NCBI GenBank assembly: GCA_013995675.1
Contig: VWRR01000001.1
Coordinates: 310,001-374,000 of the forward strand
From: Cyanidiococcus yangmingshanensis
Lineage: Eukaryota > Rhodophyta > Bangiophyceae > Cyanidiales > Cyanidiaceae
Length of the DNA: 64,000 nt
Reading direction: 5' to 3'
In this document: positions 42,837 through 52,689 of the stretch, one piece after another
How positions within the stretch are numbered: the first letter of the stretch is position 1
How the letters are laid out: every line of letters begins with the position of its first letter
Notes under the pieces: generated by a model
What the model was told of the DNA's origin: nothing
The model's input: only the letters and a program-made list of their open reading frames with translations
Database searches by the model: none
Position numbers and translations under genes: made by a program

Positions 42837-44393
42837 TGATTGAAAAACCTAGCCCCTTAAAGCAAAGCCAGGCAGGTGCCTGCAAAACAACCAGCTACGG
42901 GTGTGCGGCAGCATGCAGAAAACGTCGTCGGATTGGGCGTTCCAGACAGGAACCTGAATGAACTCGTCGCGCTTGGCAAATGAGGTGTTGCCAGGTCCGC
43001 GAGCCCAGATCCTTCGCTTCGAAGGCAAGCACTTCCCGGGTAAGAACTGAAATATTATGAGTCGGTTTAACTATGGATGGGACTAGCCGGATCAGTGAAG
43101 TTCGAGTTAGGTTTATACAGCTCTAATAGTGACCGTTTGGCAGATGTTTTGAAGGCGACGCGAAATATACCGATAGATTTCGTAGGGTGCTACTAGAATG
43201 AAGAAGGGTCCTTTCTCTGAGCGGAGGCTATCTCTTTGTGAAGTTGCGAACCAGAGGTGTCAGGAAAAGATTCCTGGACATGCCAAAGTTTCCGTCTTTC
43301 TTTTTTGAGTCACATTGCTTCTGAAGCAGGCGATTAAGGTCGCAGCTCCAAGCGTTGCTGCAGACAGTATCTTGCCGTCGCCCTAGAGCAGACTTGTCGC
43401 ATCGCGGATCCGCCTTATCCGAAATTCGAAAGATTCTTGACAGATGACGGTATGTCAAAATCTGGGACATAAAGATGGCCGCAAGACAGCATCTCTACGA
43501 ACGATGTGCGGCGCTTTGGAGACGAGAATTGACGGAGACACACGAAGATAACTCTATCAACGGAGAGACATCATATTGCTAGAAGATAAACACCAGCGAC
43601 TGGTTCTTCTTGCCACATGGCGCTTTCTTTATTGCTTTTGGAATGCTTTTGCGAATATTAGCGGGTTTGGGGCTACGGAACGGCACCCTGACGTGCTGCA
43701 AGACTAACAGGAAATCCCATTTTTTGGAGCTGCGGAAAAGTCAGTGTCCTGGTCGCTACGCAAGCGCTCAGCCTTTCAGCCACGGCGCCAGAACGCTGAC
43801 TCCATTCATCGTGAATGCTAGGACAAGAGCATCTCGGCTTTAGTTGAATCGCCGATTTTTCTGAAAAATTGAAACTTCTGCAGAACGAATACGAAAGGAA
43901 CAATGCGATTGTCCTGCACAATAACAGAGATAAATACTAAAGAGCTTCCAGCGCTACAAGCTCAGTTTTGAGGAGTTTATACTGATGAATCCCTCAAAAG
44001 AATCAGAGCACTGCTGCGGTCAAGCTCTGGTCAATTTCTCATCTTCTCTTGGATTCAACATGAAACACAGAGCACACTCGCAAGAAGGCCTGAGTATTCA
44101 CACCTCCGATGAGGCAAAATTAGCCTTCATCAAAATGGAGAGACGAGTTACGATGAGAAGAGTCTCTCTGAGATACTCAGAATCAGAACTTATTTCTGTA
44201 AAACTTGGGTGAAAACTCGAGCCTGGGTTGACTAAAGAGAGACTGCTCCTACCGAGGTCGAGCAAATGAGCTTGTGTTCTGTCTAGTTGGAACATTTTCG
44301 ACAAGAACGAGAGTCGTTCAACGCGCTTCTGCTGCATCTAGCTTCGCTGAAACAAATTTTCTCGCAGGTTCTCCTTAATGGCGAAAGTCGCTG
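42837..44393. other. Intergenic region
   Basis: About 1.55 kb. An 80-codon ATG frame at 43228-43470 (-) is Cys-containing but fits no CX9C/CX3C pattern; a 36-codon + frame starts at 43473. Neither is supported as a gene. Confidence 0.4.
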
Positions 44394-44738
44394 CTAAACG
44401 TTAAACGACTCTCCGCAACCGCAGGTTCCTTTGGCGTTCGGATTCCGAAACACAAATTCGCTCGCTACTTCGTTTTCAACATAGTCCATTTCAGTGCCAA
44501 CAACATGCAACATTGCCCTAGGGTCAATGAGGACTTTAACTTTACCGTCGGTGGAGGTTACCTCCTCTTCGAAACGACGTCTATCCCGTGCATAGTCGAG
44601 CTGGTACGAAAGTCCGTTACAGCCGCGTTGTCTCAGAGACAAACGGACTCCGTAACAGTCCGGATATCTTGCCAAGAGTTCTCGCAGCCGTCTTGAAGCA
44701 GCCTCGGTGATAACCATCGCTGCTCTCTGTCGAGACAT
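44394..44738 (-). CDS. A-type iron-sulfur carrier, IscA/ISCA family
   Basis: A-type carriers hold or pass Fe-S clusters during maturation of [4Fe-4S] proteins. At 114 residues it has the three conserved cysteines: Cys40 in RGCNGLSY and Cys106/Cys108 in GTCGCGESF. The family middle DGKVKVLIDPRAML...GTEMDYVE is intact. The N-terminus is short; MSRQRAAMVITEAASRRLREL may be a weak mitochondrial presequence. It is divergent from CofG, with 71 bp between starts. Confidence 0.93.
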   Translation of the reverse strand: MSRQRAAMVITEAASRRLRELLARYPDCYGVRLSLRQRGCNGLSYQLDYARDRRRFEEEVTSTDGKVKVLIDPRAMLHVVGTEMDYVENEVASEFVFRNPNAKGTCGCGESFNV

Positions 44739-44809
44739 CTCGAGGCTAGAGGAACACGAATAGTTCAGTCAAGAAATTCGCCCCGGCACATGCGTCTTTG
44801 GTGCACGAT
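44739..44809. promoter_or_regulatory. 71-bp divergent promoter of the A-type Fe-S carrier and CofG
   Basis: Only 71 bp separate two divergent ATGs, so the promoter elements must be shared or overlap. I could not define an element. Confidence 0.4.
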
Positions 44810-45847
44810 ATGAATCAGCTGCGCAGAGTTACGTGGAGCAAAGCTTGTACCATCGTGCCTACCTATGAGTGCTTCAACCGCTGCAGCTACTGTAACTTCA
44901 GAAGAGATTATCCGTCCGGATGGATCTCCCTGTCTGAGACTGAGAGAGTCTCGAGGAAACACAGAGACGCTGGGGCGATAGAGGCCTTGATCATGTCTGG
45001 TGAGGTTCATCCCTCGAGTTCCAGACGGGTAAAGTGGCTCGGTCACATAGCAGAAGTTTGCAAAGTTGCTCTTCACAACGGACTCTTACCCCATATAAAT
45101 GTGGGGCCTCTAACCACCGACGAGCTAGAGGTGCTCTCTCAGGTGAGTGTAAGCATGGGTTTGATGTTGGAGCAAGCTTCTCCCAAGCTAGTCAAAACTG
45201 TTCATCGAAGAGCCCCTTCGAAAAGTCCGAGTATTCGCCTTCAGCATCTAAGGGCAGCTGGTCGGCTCAAAATTCCCTTCACGACCGGCATATTGTTGGG
45301 CATTGGCGAGGATGAGCAGGATCGAGAAGAATCCCTGAGATGTATTGCAGATGTACAACAAGAATTTGGAAATATACAAGAGTGCATCATTCAGCCCTTC
45401 TGTCCTGGTGAACGTGGCTACGTTGCTGGCTATTCGTCTACTCCTTTTAATATAGATGAATTGCCATCGGTGGTGGCTACCGCAAGAGCTATCCTTCCTA
45501 GGGAAATCGCTCTTCAAGTCCCACCAAATTTGGTATTTGCTGGGAAAGAGCCACGGGATGGATTTGCATTGCTCCTGCGATGTATAGAGGCTGGTGCAAC
45601 AGATCTTGGAGGAATATCCCCAATAGACGAGGTGAATCCTAGTTACAGCTTTCCAAACATGTCGTGGCTTGAAGATGAGCTCTTGGCTAGGGGGTACCAA
45701 CTCTTGCCTCGGTTGCCTGTGTATGAGCGATTTATTCCGTGGCTGAAACGAGACAAAAAACGAGAATACATGTTTGAAGTAATCGCATCCCATATGCAAG
45801 AGCTTCGGGAAAAACCGTTCACGAAAAGAGTTTCAGGAATACTCTGA
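44810..45847 (+). CDS. CofG: CofG-like radical SAM FO synthase subunit (7,8-didemethyl-8-hydroxy-5-deazariboflavin)
   Basis: CofG, with CofH, makes FO, the deazaflavin that is the F420 precursor and an antenna pigment of some photolyases. The radical-SAM cluster motif CFNRCSYC (C-x3-C-x2-C, residues 21-28 from the ATG at 44810) is followed by ALIMSGE, GLLPHINVGPLTTDELEVLSQVSVSMGLMLEQ (strong CofG signature), TTGILLGIGE and QECIIQPFCP. Eukaryotic algae and actinobacteria often carry a fused CofG-CofH; here the protein is CofG only, about 345 residues, as in cyanobacteria and archaea. No clear transit peptide is present. It ends CTC TGA T, and the +1 frame stops one codon later. Confidence 0.88.
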   Translation: MNQLRRVTWSKACTIVPTYECFNRCSYCNFRRDYPSGWISLSETERVSRKHRDAGAIEALIMSGEVHPSSSRRVKWLGHIAEVCKVALHNGLLPHINVGPLTTDELEVLSQVSVSMGLMLEQASPKLVKTVHRRAPSKSPSIRLQHLRAAGRLKIPFTTGILLGIGEDEQDREESLRCIADVQQEFGNIQECIIQPFCPGERGYVAGYSSTPFNIDELPSVVATARAILPREIALQVPPNLVFAGKEPRDGFALLLRCIEAGATDLGGISPIDEVNPSYSFPNMSWLEDELLARGYQLLPRLPVYERFIPWLKRDKKREYMFEVIASHMQELREKPFTKRVSGIL

Positions 45848-47223
45848 TTGACATAATATTTCATACACTGCTCAAACATCTTTGTTAATGTTCTACAGAC
45901 AGACAGAGACGCAACCTTTGAAGCCCACAATTCAGGAAAAACAAACATGAGTCATTTACCCAGACAGATCACTGCCGTAAAATTTCAAGCAAATCATATC
46001 AGCACGAAAATGAGCGTATACCTTCGAGATCATTGCGGCAATAAATAAGCTGTCTTTTGCGCAGTACAATATTTGAAATTCGCGCGCAAAATTTTTTGGG
46101 CGCACTCCGACGGTTCTTCAGGCTATAATTCAGTTCCGATCTTAGTGCAAGTCGACGCCGATATTTGAAAATTTGAGGCGTTTATCGACGAGATACCGGA
46201 AAGATTTTTTGACAGGGTGATTTATAAAATGAACAGAAATTTCCAGGAACTGAAACACTTGACGATGATTTTCAATGGGTCGTTACGCTGGCTCGATGCG
46301 CTAACTCTTCGGAACGAAACAGAGGCTTTGGTATGGTTTTAGTAGTTGGCCTTACCCTCGTTCGTGCTTCTCCCGGCTTTTCTTGCATTGGTTGAAGTGA
46401 ATTCTGGCTTTTTTGTTTTCAAGAAGCCACAGCCTTTAAGATCTAATGAATACGTAGTCCAGTGTCTAAAAACATTCGGCTCTTTATAAAAATATTATAG
46501 CGAGTTGTTGTCCGGCTTGGTAACGCCGCCTCCCGGTGCTCGTGTACAAAAGCACAGAATAATGGCATCCAACCCTCCGAATCTCGGATTCATTCATCAG
46601 ATCGAGAACTTCGATACGAGTTCTTCTCGAGTTTCTTAGATTCCGCGTTGTGTTTGAATTTTTAGTACGCCGCAAGGGTTATTATGCCTCGAGAATAGTC
46701 ATGCATATTTTTCTGAACCTTTCATATTGATTTTGTGCATGTTGACAACTAGTATATTTAAGGAAGATCCCAAAGATACACGAAAGAAGCGAAATGATAA
46801 AGTGAATCAGACGCATTGACTACATATTCGAGACACGGCCGCCAAACCTCCGGTCTTGGACTCCTCCTTTACGTCGAGCCTCTATTCAGTGGTCTGGACA
46901 CGAGCTCAGGCATTCTTAGATAAACCGGCTTTCATTTTCTGGAGGCCTCTCCAATTGAACCGGGGGCTTGGAAGCTGTTATGCAGGAACATTTCGTCTTA
47001 TGATAAACAGAAGTTCTAGCGTTCCGAACGAACGCCTGTGCCGAACCAAAGCCATAGACTGTGTCATTTTCTTGCATTGACCCAGGCACTGCGTCGAAAT
47101 ATATACCCGAGTTTGCCACGTTGGGAGGAGTCCACGCTTCGAGCTACAACCCTGCCGGACAGCTGATTCCATTCATTTCTTTAATAAAAGACTCATAAAT
47201 TCGAATGTCCTCTTGGGCAAAGG
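45848..47223. other. AT-rich intergenic region
   Basis: About 1.4 kb, AT-rich, with only short frames. No repeat or RNA gene is evident. Confidence 0.5.
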
Positions 47224-47943
47224 TTATCGAAAATGCTCATTGCGAACTTTGCTGGAGACACTATCTAAAATTGTGCTGAAAAACGCATCTTCATGCTGCG
47301 TGAAAATCAAAAAATTATTGTGCACCTCACACAAGAGACGCTCTTCAGGTTCTATCCGCTCTTGCTCCCATGATGAGGAGAAGTTGCTTTCTCTGGAAGA
47401 ATTCGGGCCTGTTTCACTAGTTTGCGTGCGTTCAGGAAGGTCTTGAGTTGGATTGGATTTCTGAGCGCCGCTGTCACTCGTCTGATTCCAACCTGAAAGG
47501 CGCAGGTCGCTAAGGCTTCGTTTCAATAAAGGAGAGCCGTTCTCGGTTGAACTCGAAAAGGACTTTCTTTTCCCACTTTTCAACGGAGTTTCTCGAACTT
47601 TACAAGACAAGCTATGACTGTCAAAGTTCTCCTCTGGCTGCGGAGCCTTAAGCGCGTTTGAGTTTGTCGCTGAAGGGCTCAGTGGATATTGCCAACCACT
47701 GGTATCCTCGCGGTACTTTGGCTCAAACGCTGGCAGTTCCTTGCCTATTTTTTGCATTTCAAGTCGATCCCCGCCTGAAACTGTGCTGAGTCGCTGAAAT
47801 TTTCGAAGAAAACGCACATCCGGCCGATAATCGCCCTCCATGTCCTTCGGAGAGCTCAGGATGGTACACGGCTGTAAACAAAACCTGATTCCCGCGCGGT
47901 GAAGTTCCGGATTGGTCACGCCTCGGGGCTGCTCGGGAGACAT
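47224..47943 (-). CDS. Hypothetical hydrophilic protein
   Basis: An ATG-started 239-codon frame, not recognised. The N-terminus has cysteines and a charged stretch (GDYRPDVRFLRKFQRL); the middle is Ser/Pro/Lys-rich, with SGKRKSFSSSTENGS as a possible nuclear localisation and phosphorylation region; the C-terminus is a short hydrophobic/acidic helix. The composition suggests a nuclear regulatory protein. It ends CGA TAA C, and the +1 frame adds ten codons. Confidence 0.5.
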   Translation of the reverse strand: MSPEQPRGVTNPELHRAGIRFCLQPCTILSSPKDMEGDYRPDVRFLRKFQRLSTVSGGDRLEMQKIGKELPAFEPKYREDTSGWQYPLSPSATNSNALKAPQPEENFDSHSLSCKVRETPLKSGKRKSFSSSTENGSPLLKRSLSDLRLSGWNQTSDSGAQKSNPTQDLPERTQTSETGPNSSRESNFSSSWEQERIEPEERLLCEVHNNFLIFTQHEDAFFSTILDSVSSKVRNEHFR

Positions 47944-48385
47944 TGTCTACTGTAGGCAATCCTAGCGGTCTCTATCGGAGGGTGAATTTTCAGTTTTCAT
48001 TTCTTATGTGAAAAATCTCACGAGTCTCTCAGCACGCTAAATATGCCCACGTATTCATTAACCGAAAGCTGCTCTAGAATGTGTTCCGAAATGCCGCCTT
48101 GGTTTCTTGTCGTGTTTGAAAAATAGTTCACAGATTAGGGGACTTGACAGCCTTATCTCTCAAAACCAGCTTTCTATCAGAACGAGTTGGTTATGAAGCA
48201 TTATCGCGAAACGCATTAAATGTACCCGCAGATTTTCTTCGGATTTAAGCATATTTCCGAATGGGGATTTTTCACGATAAGAAACAAAATCCCGCAACGC
48301 AGGCGGATATTTTTCATATTCGCCTCTGAAGGAACGAATCAGAAACGTATGGCAATTCTTTGAATACACTGATCGTTCGCGGAGT
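47944..48385. promoter_or_regulatory. Divergent intergenic region
   Basis: About 440 bp between the hypothetical gene (-) and eIF2B-beta (+). I see no definable motif. Confidence 0.4.
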
Positions 48386-49691
48386 ATGATCTCTCATTTG
48401 CTTAGCGTAGAGTCGGCAGGTCTGTTCCGTGCTATGACAGAGACAGAGAGTTTTCACAGGAACTTTGAGAACGTAGCCTCGAAGTTGATTCTAAGTCTAG
48501 AGAAAGAGTTTCTTTCTGCTTTAGAGACGGAAACGTTGCTTGTTGTTTCTCCGATCCCAACGGTTACCACAAGCGCTGGCAAACCTTGCCCAGTCCCGCA
48601 GCACCGGGGATCGAAAGTGGACATGAAACCTGAGGCAGTAAAATCCAGTGCAAGCAATCCTCTGACCTTTGGCCAGTGCATCGCAAGGACCCTTAAGGTT
48701 CTATTTCAGCTATTTGCCACAGCAGAACTTTGCGAGTTTCGTGTAGGCGTTGAAAAGCTCCTAGTGCAGTTGCCTTGGTTAGCCGAGTCTCCCGCGGTTT
48801 ATCTGATAGAGAACATCTTGAAGCATCTGCTTGCTCTGACTGATCAAAGCGGTTCGGGCTTTTCCAACTCCAGAGAACAATGGAGGATTAGGGCTGACTG
48901 AAGGAGTTTGTTGTGCGGACGTGTCAAGCCGCCTGAAGAGCTCTGCCAAGATCACAGATCGAGGTGACAGGGAATCTGCCCATTACATCTATAGAACTTT
49001 GGAAGCATTTCAGCAAGATGAAGCTTTAATTGAGTTTTTCAATGAACTAGAGGGCAACTATTCCCGTATCGCCCAGCAGAGCGTTGAACATATTCATGCT
49101 GAAGAAGTTGTTCTGACATGTGGGTTTTCGGAGGTGGTTCTGAAATTTTTTTCAGAGGCAGCCAAGAAAAGAAAATTTAAGGTCTTTATAGCAGAGGCAG
49201 CCCCCGAGTGCAGTGGCCAAAGGCTCGCATGCGAGCTGGCAGAACGAGGTGTGGATTCGACTCTGATTACAGACGCTGCAATCTTCGCGATCATGGCTCG
49301 CGTGCACAAGCTGGTTGTGCGAGCCGATGTGGTCCTTGCTGACGGTTCTGTGATAACACGTCCTGTCTGTCGGCTAGCTGCCGAGGCGGCGCATGCGCAC
49401 TCAGTGCCTGTTTTGGTCTTGACGGAGCTTTTTCGCATCTCTTCACGTTTCCCACACGACGTTGCCATTGATGAAAAGTACTCCAATCCGAGCAGGGTTC
49501 TACCATATGCCTCCTTCAGTCCGTTCCAATCGAGGCTCGTGACTCGCAACCCACGGTTCGCTTTCGTGCCGAACTCGCAAGTGGCAATTTTCGTGACTGA
49601 TGCCGGTAGCTACTCAAGCAACTTTGTTTACCGGTTACTGAGGGATCTTTATGGAACGCGAAATGTAACCGACCTCGAAACGAAATCGTAA
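48386..49691 (+). CDS. EIF2B2: Translation initiation factor eIF2B subunit beta, with one +1 frame change
   Basis: eIF2B-beta is a regulatory-core subunit of the guanine nucleotide exchange factor for eIF2. The ATG at 48386 opens an N-terminal helical region with LTFGQCIARTLKVLF matching the family VGNMVRRVLKII. The Rossmann-like core lies in the frame one base ahead: SVEHIHAEEVVLTCGFSEVVLKFF, KRKFKVFIAEAAPECSGQRLA, DSTLITDAAIFAIMARVHKLV, and VYRLLRDLYG at the end, all strongly conserved. The N-terminal frame stops at 48899-48901 (GAC TGA A). The core frame has no ATG before AIFAIM, deep in the domain, so the two frames must be joined by a one-base skip or an unseen mechanism. No GT-AG intron fits. 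The gene ends in TAA, convergent with NACA. Confidence 0.9.
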
Positions 49692-49895
49692 AGTAACTTT
49701 TCTCTCCAAAAAAGGGGAGAGAATTCTTCTCTGTATTCCGTGCTGCACTATTCTAGTTCATCTGTGTGCTCTTATTTGCGATGCTCATGCCTGCTTAGAG
49801 CGTGCGGCGGAGCGCACTACTCGATGCTTCTACTGACTCTGACACATGCTCGCGAGAGGCCGACATCCAATCAGCGCAGACGAATAGAATTCCCT
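49692..49895. other. Convergent 3' spacer
   Basis: About 200 bp between eIF2B-beta (+) and NAC-alpha (-). A short run of A and G sits around 49710; nothing else. Confidence 0.4.
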
Positions 49896-50606
49896 TTACA
49901 CGGTCAATTCTAAAATTGCGTTGACAATGTCGCCGGTGTTGTTCCGCAGAGCGCGCACAGCTTTCGCTCGCGAAACGTCTGCCTGTTGAACGACAAGCTC
50001 GATATCCTTTGGATCAAGGCCGGTCTCATCTACATCCTCGTCTGGTTCAGACGCTTCCTTTCCAGCCTCAACACCACTATCCGTGTCTCCACCGACTCTG
50101 TCACGTGTGAGGTAACTGCGCATTTTTCCCTCTAAATCCGACTGCCCAGGCTCCCCCTCATAGTTGAGGAAGCGACGCGCTTCTGCTTGTGCGCCAACGT
50201 CGCCGATACTCTCTCCGATTTTGGCCTCTCCGAAGAACACATATGTGTCCGAGGCTGAGCTCTTGTACACATCCGGCTGCGATACAACAAAAAGCAGTGT
50301 ACCTTCCTTTTTCACCGCTATTCTCGTAAACCCCGGAAGCTTTTTAAGCCCAAGCTTCGAGAGCGCTTTTCGCGTTTTTTTCTCTGCTCTAGACTGCCTC
50401 GTTCCAATACCGCCCTCAAGAGGAGCGGCGCCGATAGCTTGTTCGTGGGCTTGCAAAACCGCTGCTTGTTGAGCGAGGCGCTTCGGATCAATTCCGCTTT
50501 CTCTCGCAGCTTCTTCTATGTCTTCTTGCTTTACCTCCTGAAGATCCTCCTGATCCAATTCTTCCTCAGTAACCGACTCAATGTGGGGGGTTTGCTCTTC
50601 GACCAT
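49896..50606 (-). CDS. NACA: Nascent polypeptide-associated complex subunit alpha
   Basis: NAC-alpha pairs with NAC-beta (BTF3) at the ribosome exit tunnel. After an acidic N-terminus (residues 1-70) comes RQSRAEKKTRKALSKLGLKKLPGFTRIAVKK and QPDVYKSSASDTYVFFGEAKI, which is the NAC domain. A C-terminal UBA follows (LDPKDIELVVQQADVSRAKAVRALRNNTGDIVNAILEL). The ATG is at 50606 and the length fits. It is divergent from the NUMOD3 protein, with 125 bp between starts. Confidence 0.96.
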   Translation of the reverse strand: MVEEQTPHIESVTEEELDQEDLQEVKQEDIEEAARESGIDPKRLAQQAAVLQAHEQAIGAAPLEGGIGTRQSRAEKKTRKALSKLGLKKLPGFTRIAVKKEGTLLFVVSQPDVYKSSASDTYVFFGEAKIGESIGDVGAQAEARRFLNYEGEPGQSDLEGKMRSYLTRDRVGGDTDSGVEAGKEASEPDEDVDETGLDPKDIELVVQQADVSRAKAVRALRNNTGDIVNAILELTV

Positions 50607-50731
50607 TTTCTGAAGAATAGAGGGTTGCCTAACGGGAAACGTATACGATCGGTGGTGGCGACGACTGGCGCCGCGGCGTCACACCTGGTCAAAGTGGTAC
50701 GAAGGTAATCAGTTGGGAGAGTAGCAAGTTT
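50607..50731. promoter_or_regulatory. 125-bp divergent promoter of NACA and the NUMOD3 gene
   Basis: Only 125 bp separate the two start codons; promoter elements are shared by position. None was recognised. Confidence 0.35.
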
Positions 50732-51478
50732 ATGTGGGCGCTCTCCCTATGTTCTCGACTGCAAAGGACGCGGCCCTCGTATTCGCACCGTATCAAGTGT
50801 GTGTCGAGACCAGAACCTTTATCTGATAGTGGGTCTGAGAAAGAGCTCAAGGATGCTGGTGAAATACCGGAGAAGGTTCCCGAAGATGGAGGTCTGCCGT
50901 TTGGTAGGTCTGATTCTCCCACACCGTTCCCTACTCCGAAAACCCCGTTGACGACCGGGGCTAAACGGGGGCCACGCGTACCATGGAACAGAGGTAAGAA
51001 ACTCCCAAAGCTACTGCGAGATAAAATAAAAGCGCGAACAATCGAAGCCCACCGAAGACCCGACGTAGTTCTTCGCGTGCTGAAACGCGATCAGAGACCT
51101 GAAGCTGAACCCTTACCTAAGGTGCAGATTGTGGGCAGCGCAGGTCCCTTAGAATTTTCGATTCAAGATTTGAAAAGAATGAAATGGAGTTGGGACACAG
51201 GTAAGGCACAGCCTTCGAATGGACAAAATAGCGATTTTGAAACTGAGGGAGCATCATCTCCGCGAAGAACGCATTCGGCCCGAAAAAAAAGAGGCAAAAT
51301 AAAGCCCGTCACGAGGCCTCCACCAGAAGTTTTCTATTTTGAACCTGTCGAGATGACGGGTACGGTAATCCGCAGAATGGCACATGACGTCAGGCATAAA
51401 TTGTCGGACTTCGCTTATTTGGATGCATACGAGGGCAAGGTATTGCCAAAGAACCGCGCAGATCGAATAAACCACTAA
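50732..51478 (+). CDS. NUMOD3-motif protein, probably plastid
   Basis: A 248-residue protein with a Ser/Arg-rich leader (MWALSLCSRLQRTRPSYSHR), probably a plastid transit peptide. Near residues 70-110 is KRGPRVPWNRGKKLPKLL and KARTIEAHRR, which fits the NUMOD3 DNA-binding motif (GxxxxxxxKxK...) found in homing endonucleases and in some plant and algal plastid proteins. The rest is lysine- and arginine-rich with an FEPVEMTGTVIRRMAHDVRHKL helix near the C-terminus. A role in plastid nucleoid or RNA binding is an inference. Confidence 0.6.
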   Translation: MWALSLCSRLQRTRPSYSHRIKCVSRPEPLSDSGSEKELKDAGEIPEKVPEDGGLPFGRSDSPTPFPTPKTPLTTGAKRGPRVPWNRGKKLPKLLRDKIKARTIEAHRRPDVVLRVLKRDQRPEAEPLPKVQIVGSAGPLEFSIQDLKRMKWSWDTGKAQPSNGQNSDFETEGASSPRRTHSARKKRGKIKPVTRPPPEVFYFEPVEMTGTVIRRMAHDVRHKLSDFAYLDAYEGKVLPKNRADRINH

Positions 51479-51517
51479 AAGGAGATCTCAGTTTCGGATG
51501 AAGAGCATTTGACGTTT

Positions 51518-51799
51518 TCATGTTGGAGATCCAAGAATAGTTTGATCGGACCTGGTGCATCTTCCCGACAAGCCGATCAATACTCGTCTCAAATCGCTCT
51601 CCTTATTTGGGTTTCCCGGTTTTGCATGTAAAACGAGGAATCCGAGATTTACTTGAGTGAGGCGTTCATCCGGGGCGATATAGAAACCTGCGTACGCCTT
51701 ATTCTCCCTCGCTTCAGCTGGAGCTTTTCCGTAGGAACGGGCAATGATGCCGTTCTCAAAAATTGCTTCGATAAAAGTTTGCATGCACTTAATCGACAT
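51518..51799 (-). CDS. Possible small hypothetical protein
   Basis: An ATG-started 93-codon frame. A regular alternation of hydrophobic strands (AGFYIAP, VNLGFLVLHA) suggests a folded alpha/beta protein, but no family is recognised. It is convergent with the NUMOD3 gene, 39 bp away. Confidence 0.35.
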   Translation of the reverse strand: MSIKCMQTFIEAIFENGIIARSYGKAPAEARENKAYAGFYIAPDERLTQVNLGFLVLHAKPGNPNKESDLRRVLIGLSGRCTRSDQTILGSPT

Positions 51800-52689
51800 C
51801 TCTAAATTTTTCCAATCATAGCGGCGTGATATGATTAAGGGCTCAAGGCTAGCCCTGAGCTCCGACAGGTCTTTTGCAAAGGCAGCAATTCTCGAGAATC
51901 TCCGGGTGGATAGGCCTTTAGTGGGTTAAAGCAAGTACGCTCCCACTGGTTGAAAGAAGTCTGGAAGAAAAAAACCGAGTACGGGCGATATATATTTATA
52001 CTATCAGAGGTCGAGTGTTTTTCTCATCCTTTTACCTCTTCGTTTTCAAGATTCCTTAGAACAAATTTATCTAAAGATTTCTCATACGTGATTACACCCG
52101 GAAGAGATGAGGCGGTTCCTTCCAGAAAGAGTTACTTCGAGCATTATTCAGTACAGCGACCTTTGCATATCAGCCCCCCTGGTTTTCCCTCCTAGGCTCC
52201 GTTGCATATACGCTGCAAAGTGAGCATTCACTCCGGCTGTCTAAATACCGTCATCGCGCTGATCCTTGCCAACGCGAACATTGCCGCCGCAAAAGTGTTC
52301 GTTTCGCGCAGTGTGGCACTGCAGTATTCAGTTTTATAGAGTCGTGGGCATAGATATTGCCCCTGCGCTTTCATCTGAGGCTATGCCAGCAGAAAGTTTT
52401 CTCCCTTGGACTCTTGACTTCTGGCGGGACCCTCACGAGAGGTTTGTGGCTCCTGGAGCTCATGGATTCACTCGGTGTTTGTATAGGAAGGTTTGTTTCT
52501 TCAGCGGAACCACAACGAGTCTTTCAAGAGAAGACGAGCTGAGGGTTGAATGAAAATTCTCGCCATCAGCGCCATCGTTCAATTCGCACTGAAGTCGAGT
52601 TGCCTTTTGATAAGAATCTGCACAAGCTACGATATGTCCATTTGTTTCTGCTTTGTCTCAACTGATGGGCACGATTAGAGAACGCATGC
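51800..52689. other. Intergenic region
   Basis: About 900 bp upstream of the kinase gene and of the small - frame. A + frame at 52266-52553 is ATG-free at a convincing start and shows no domain; nothing else is seen. Confidence 0.45.

Noticed and set aside
43730-43810. tRNA-like stretch on the minus strand (GCGCCGTGGCTGAAAGG...)
   Set aside because: No matching T-arm (GTTCGAATCC-type) or acceptor pairing follows; resemblance is limited to the D-arm region.
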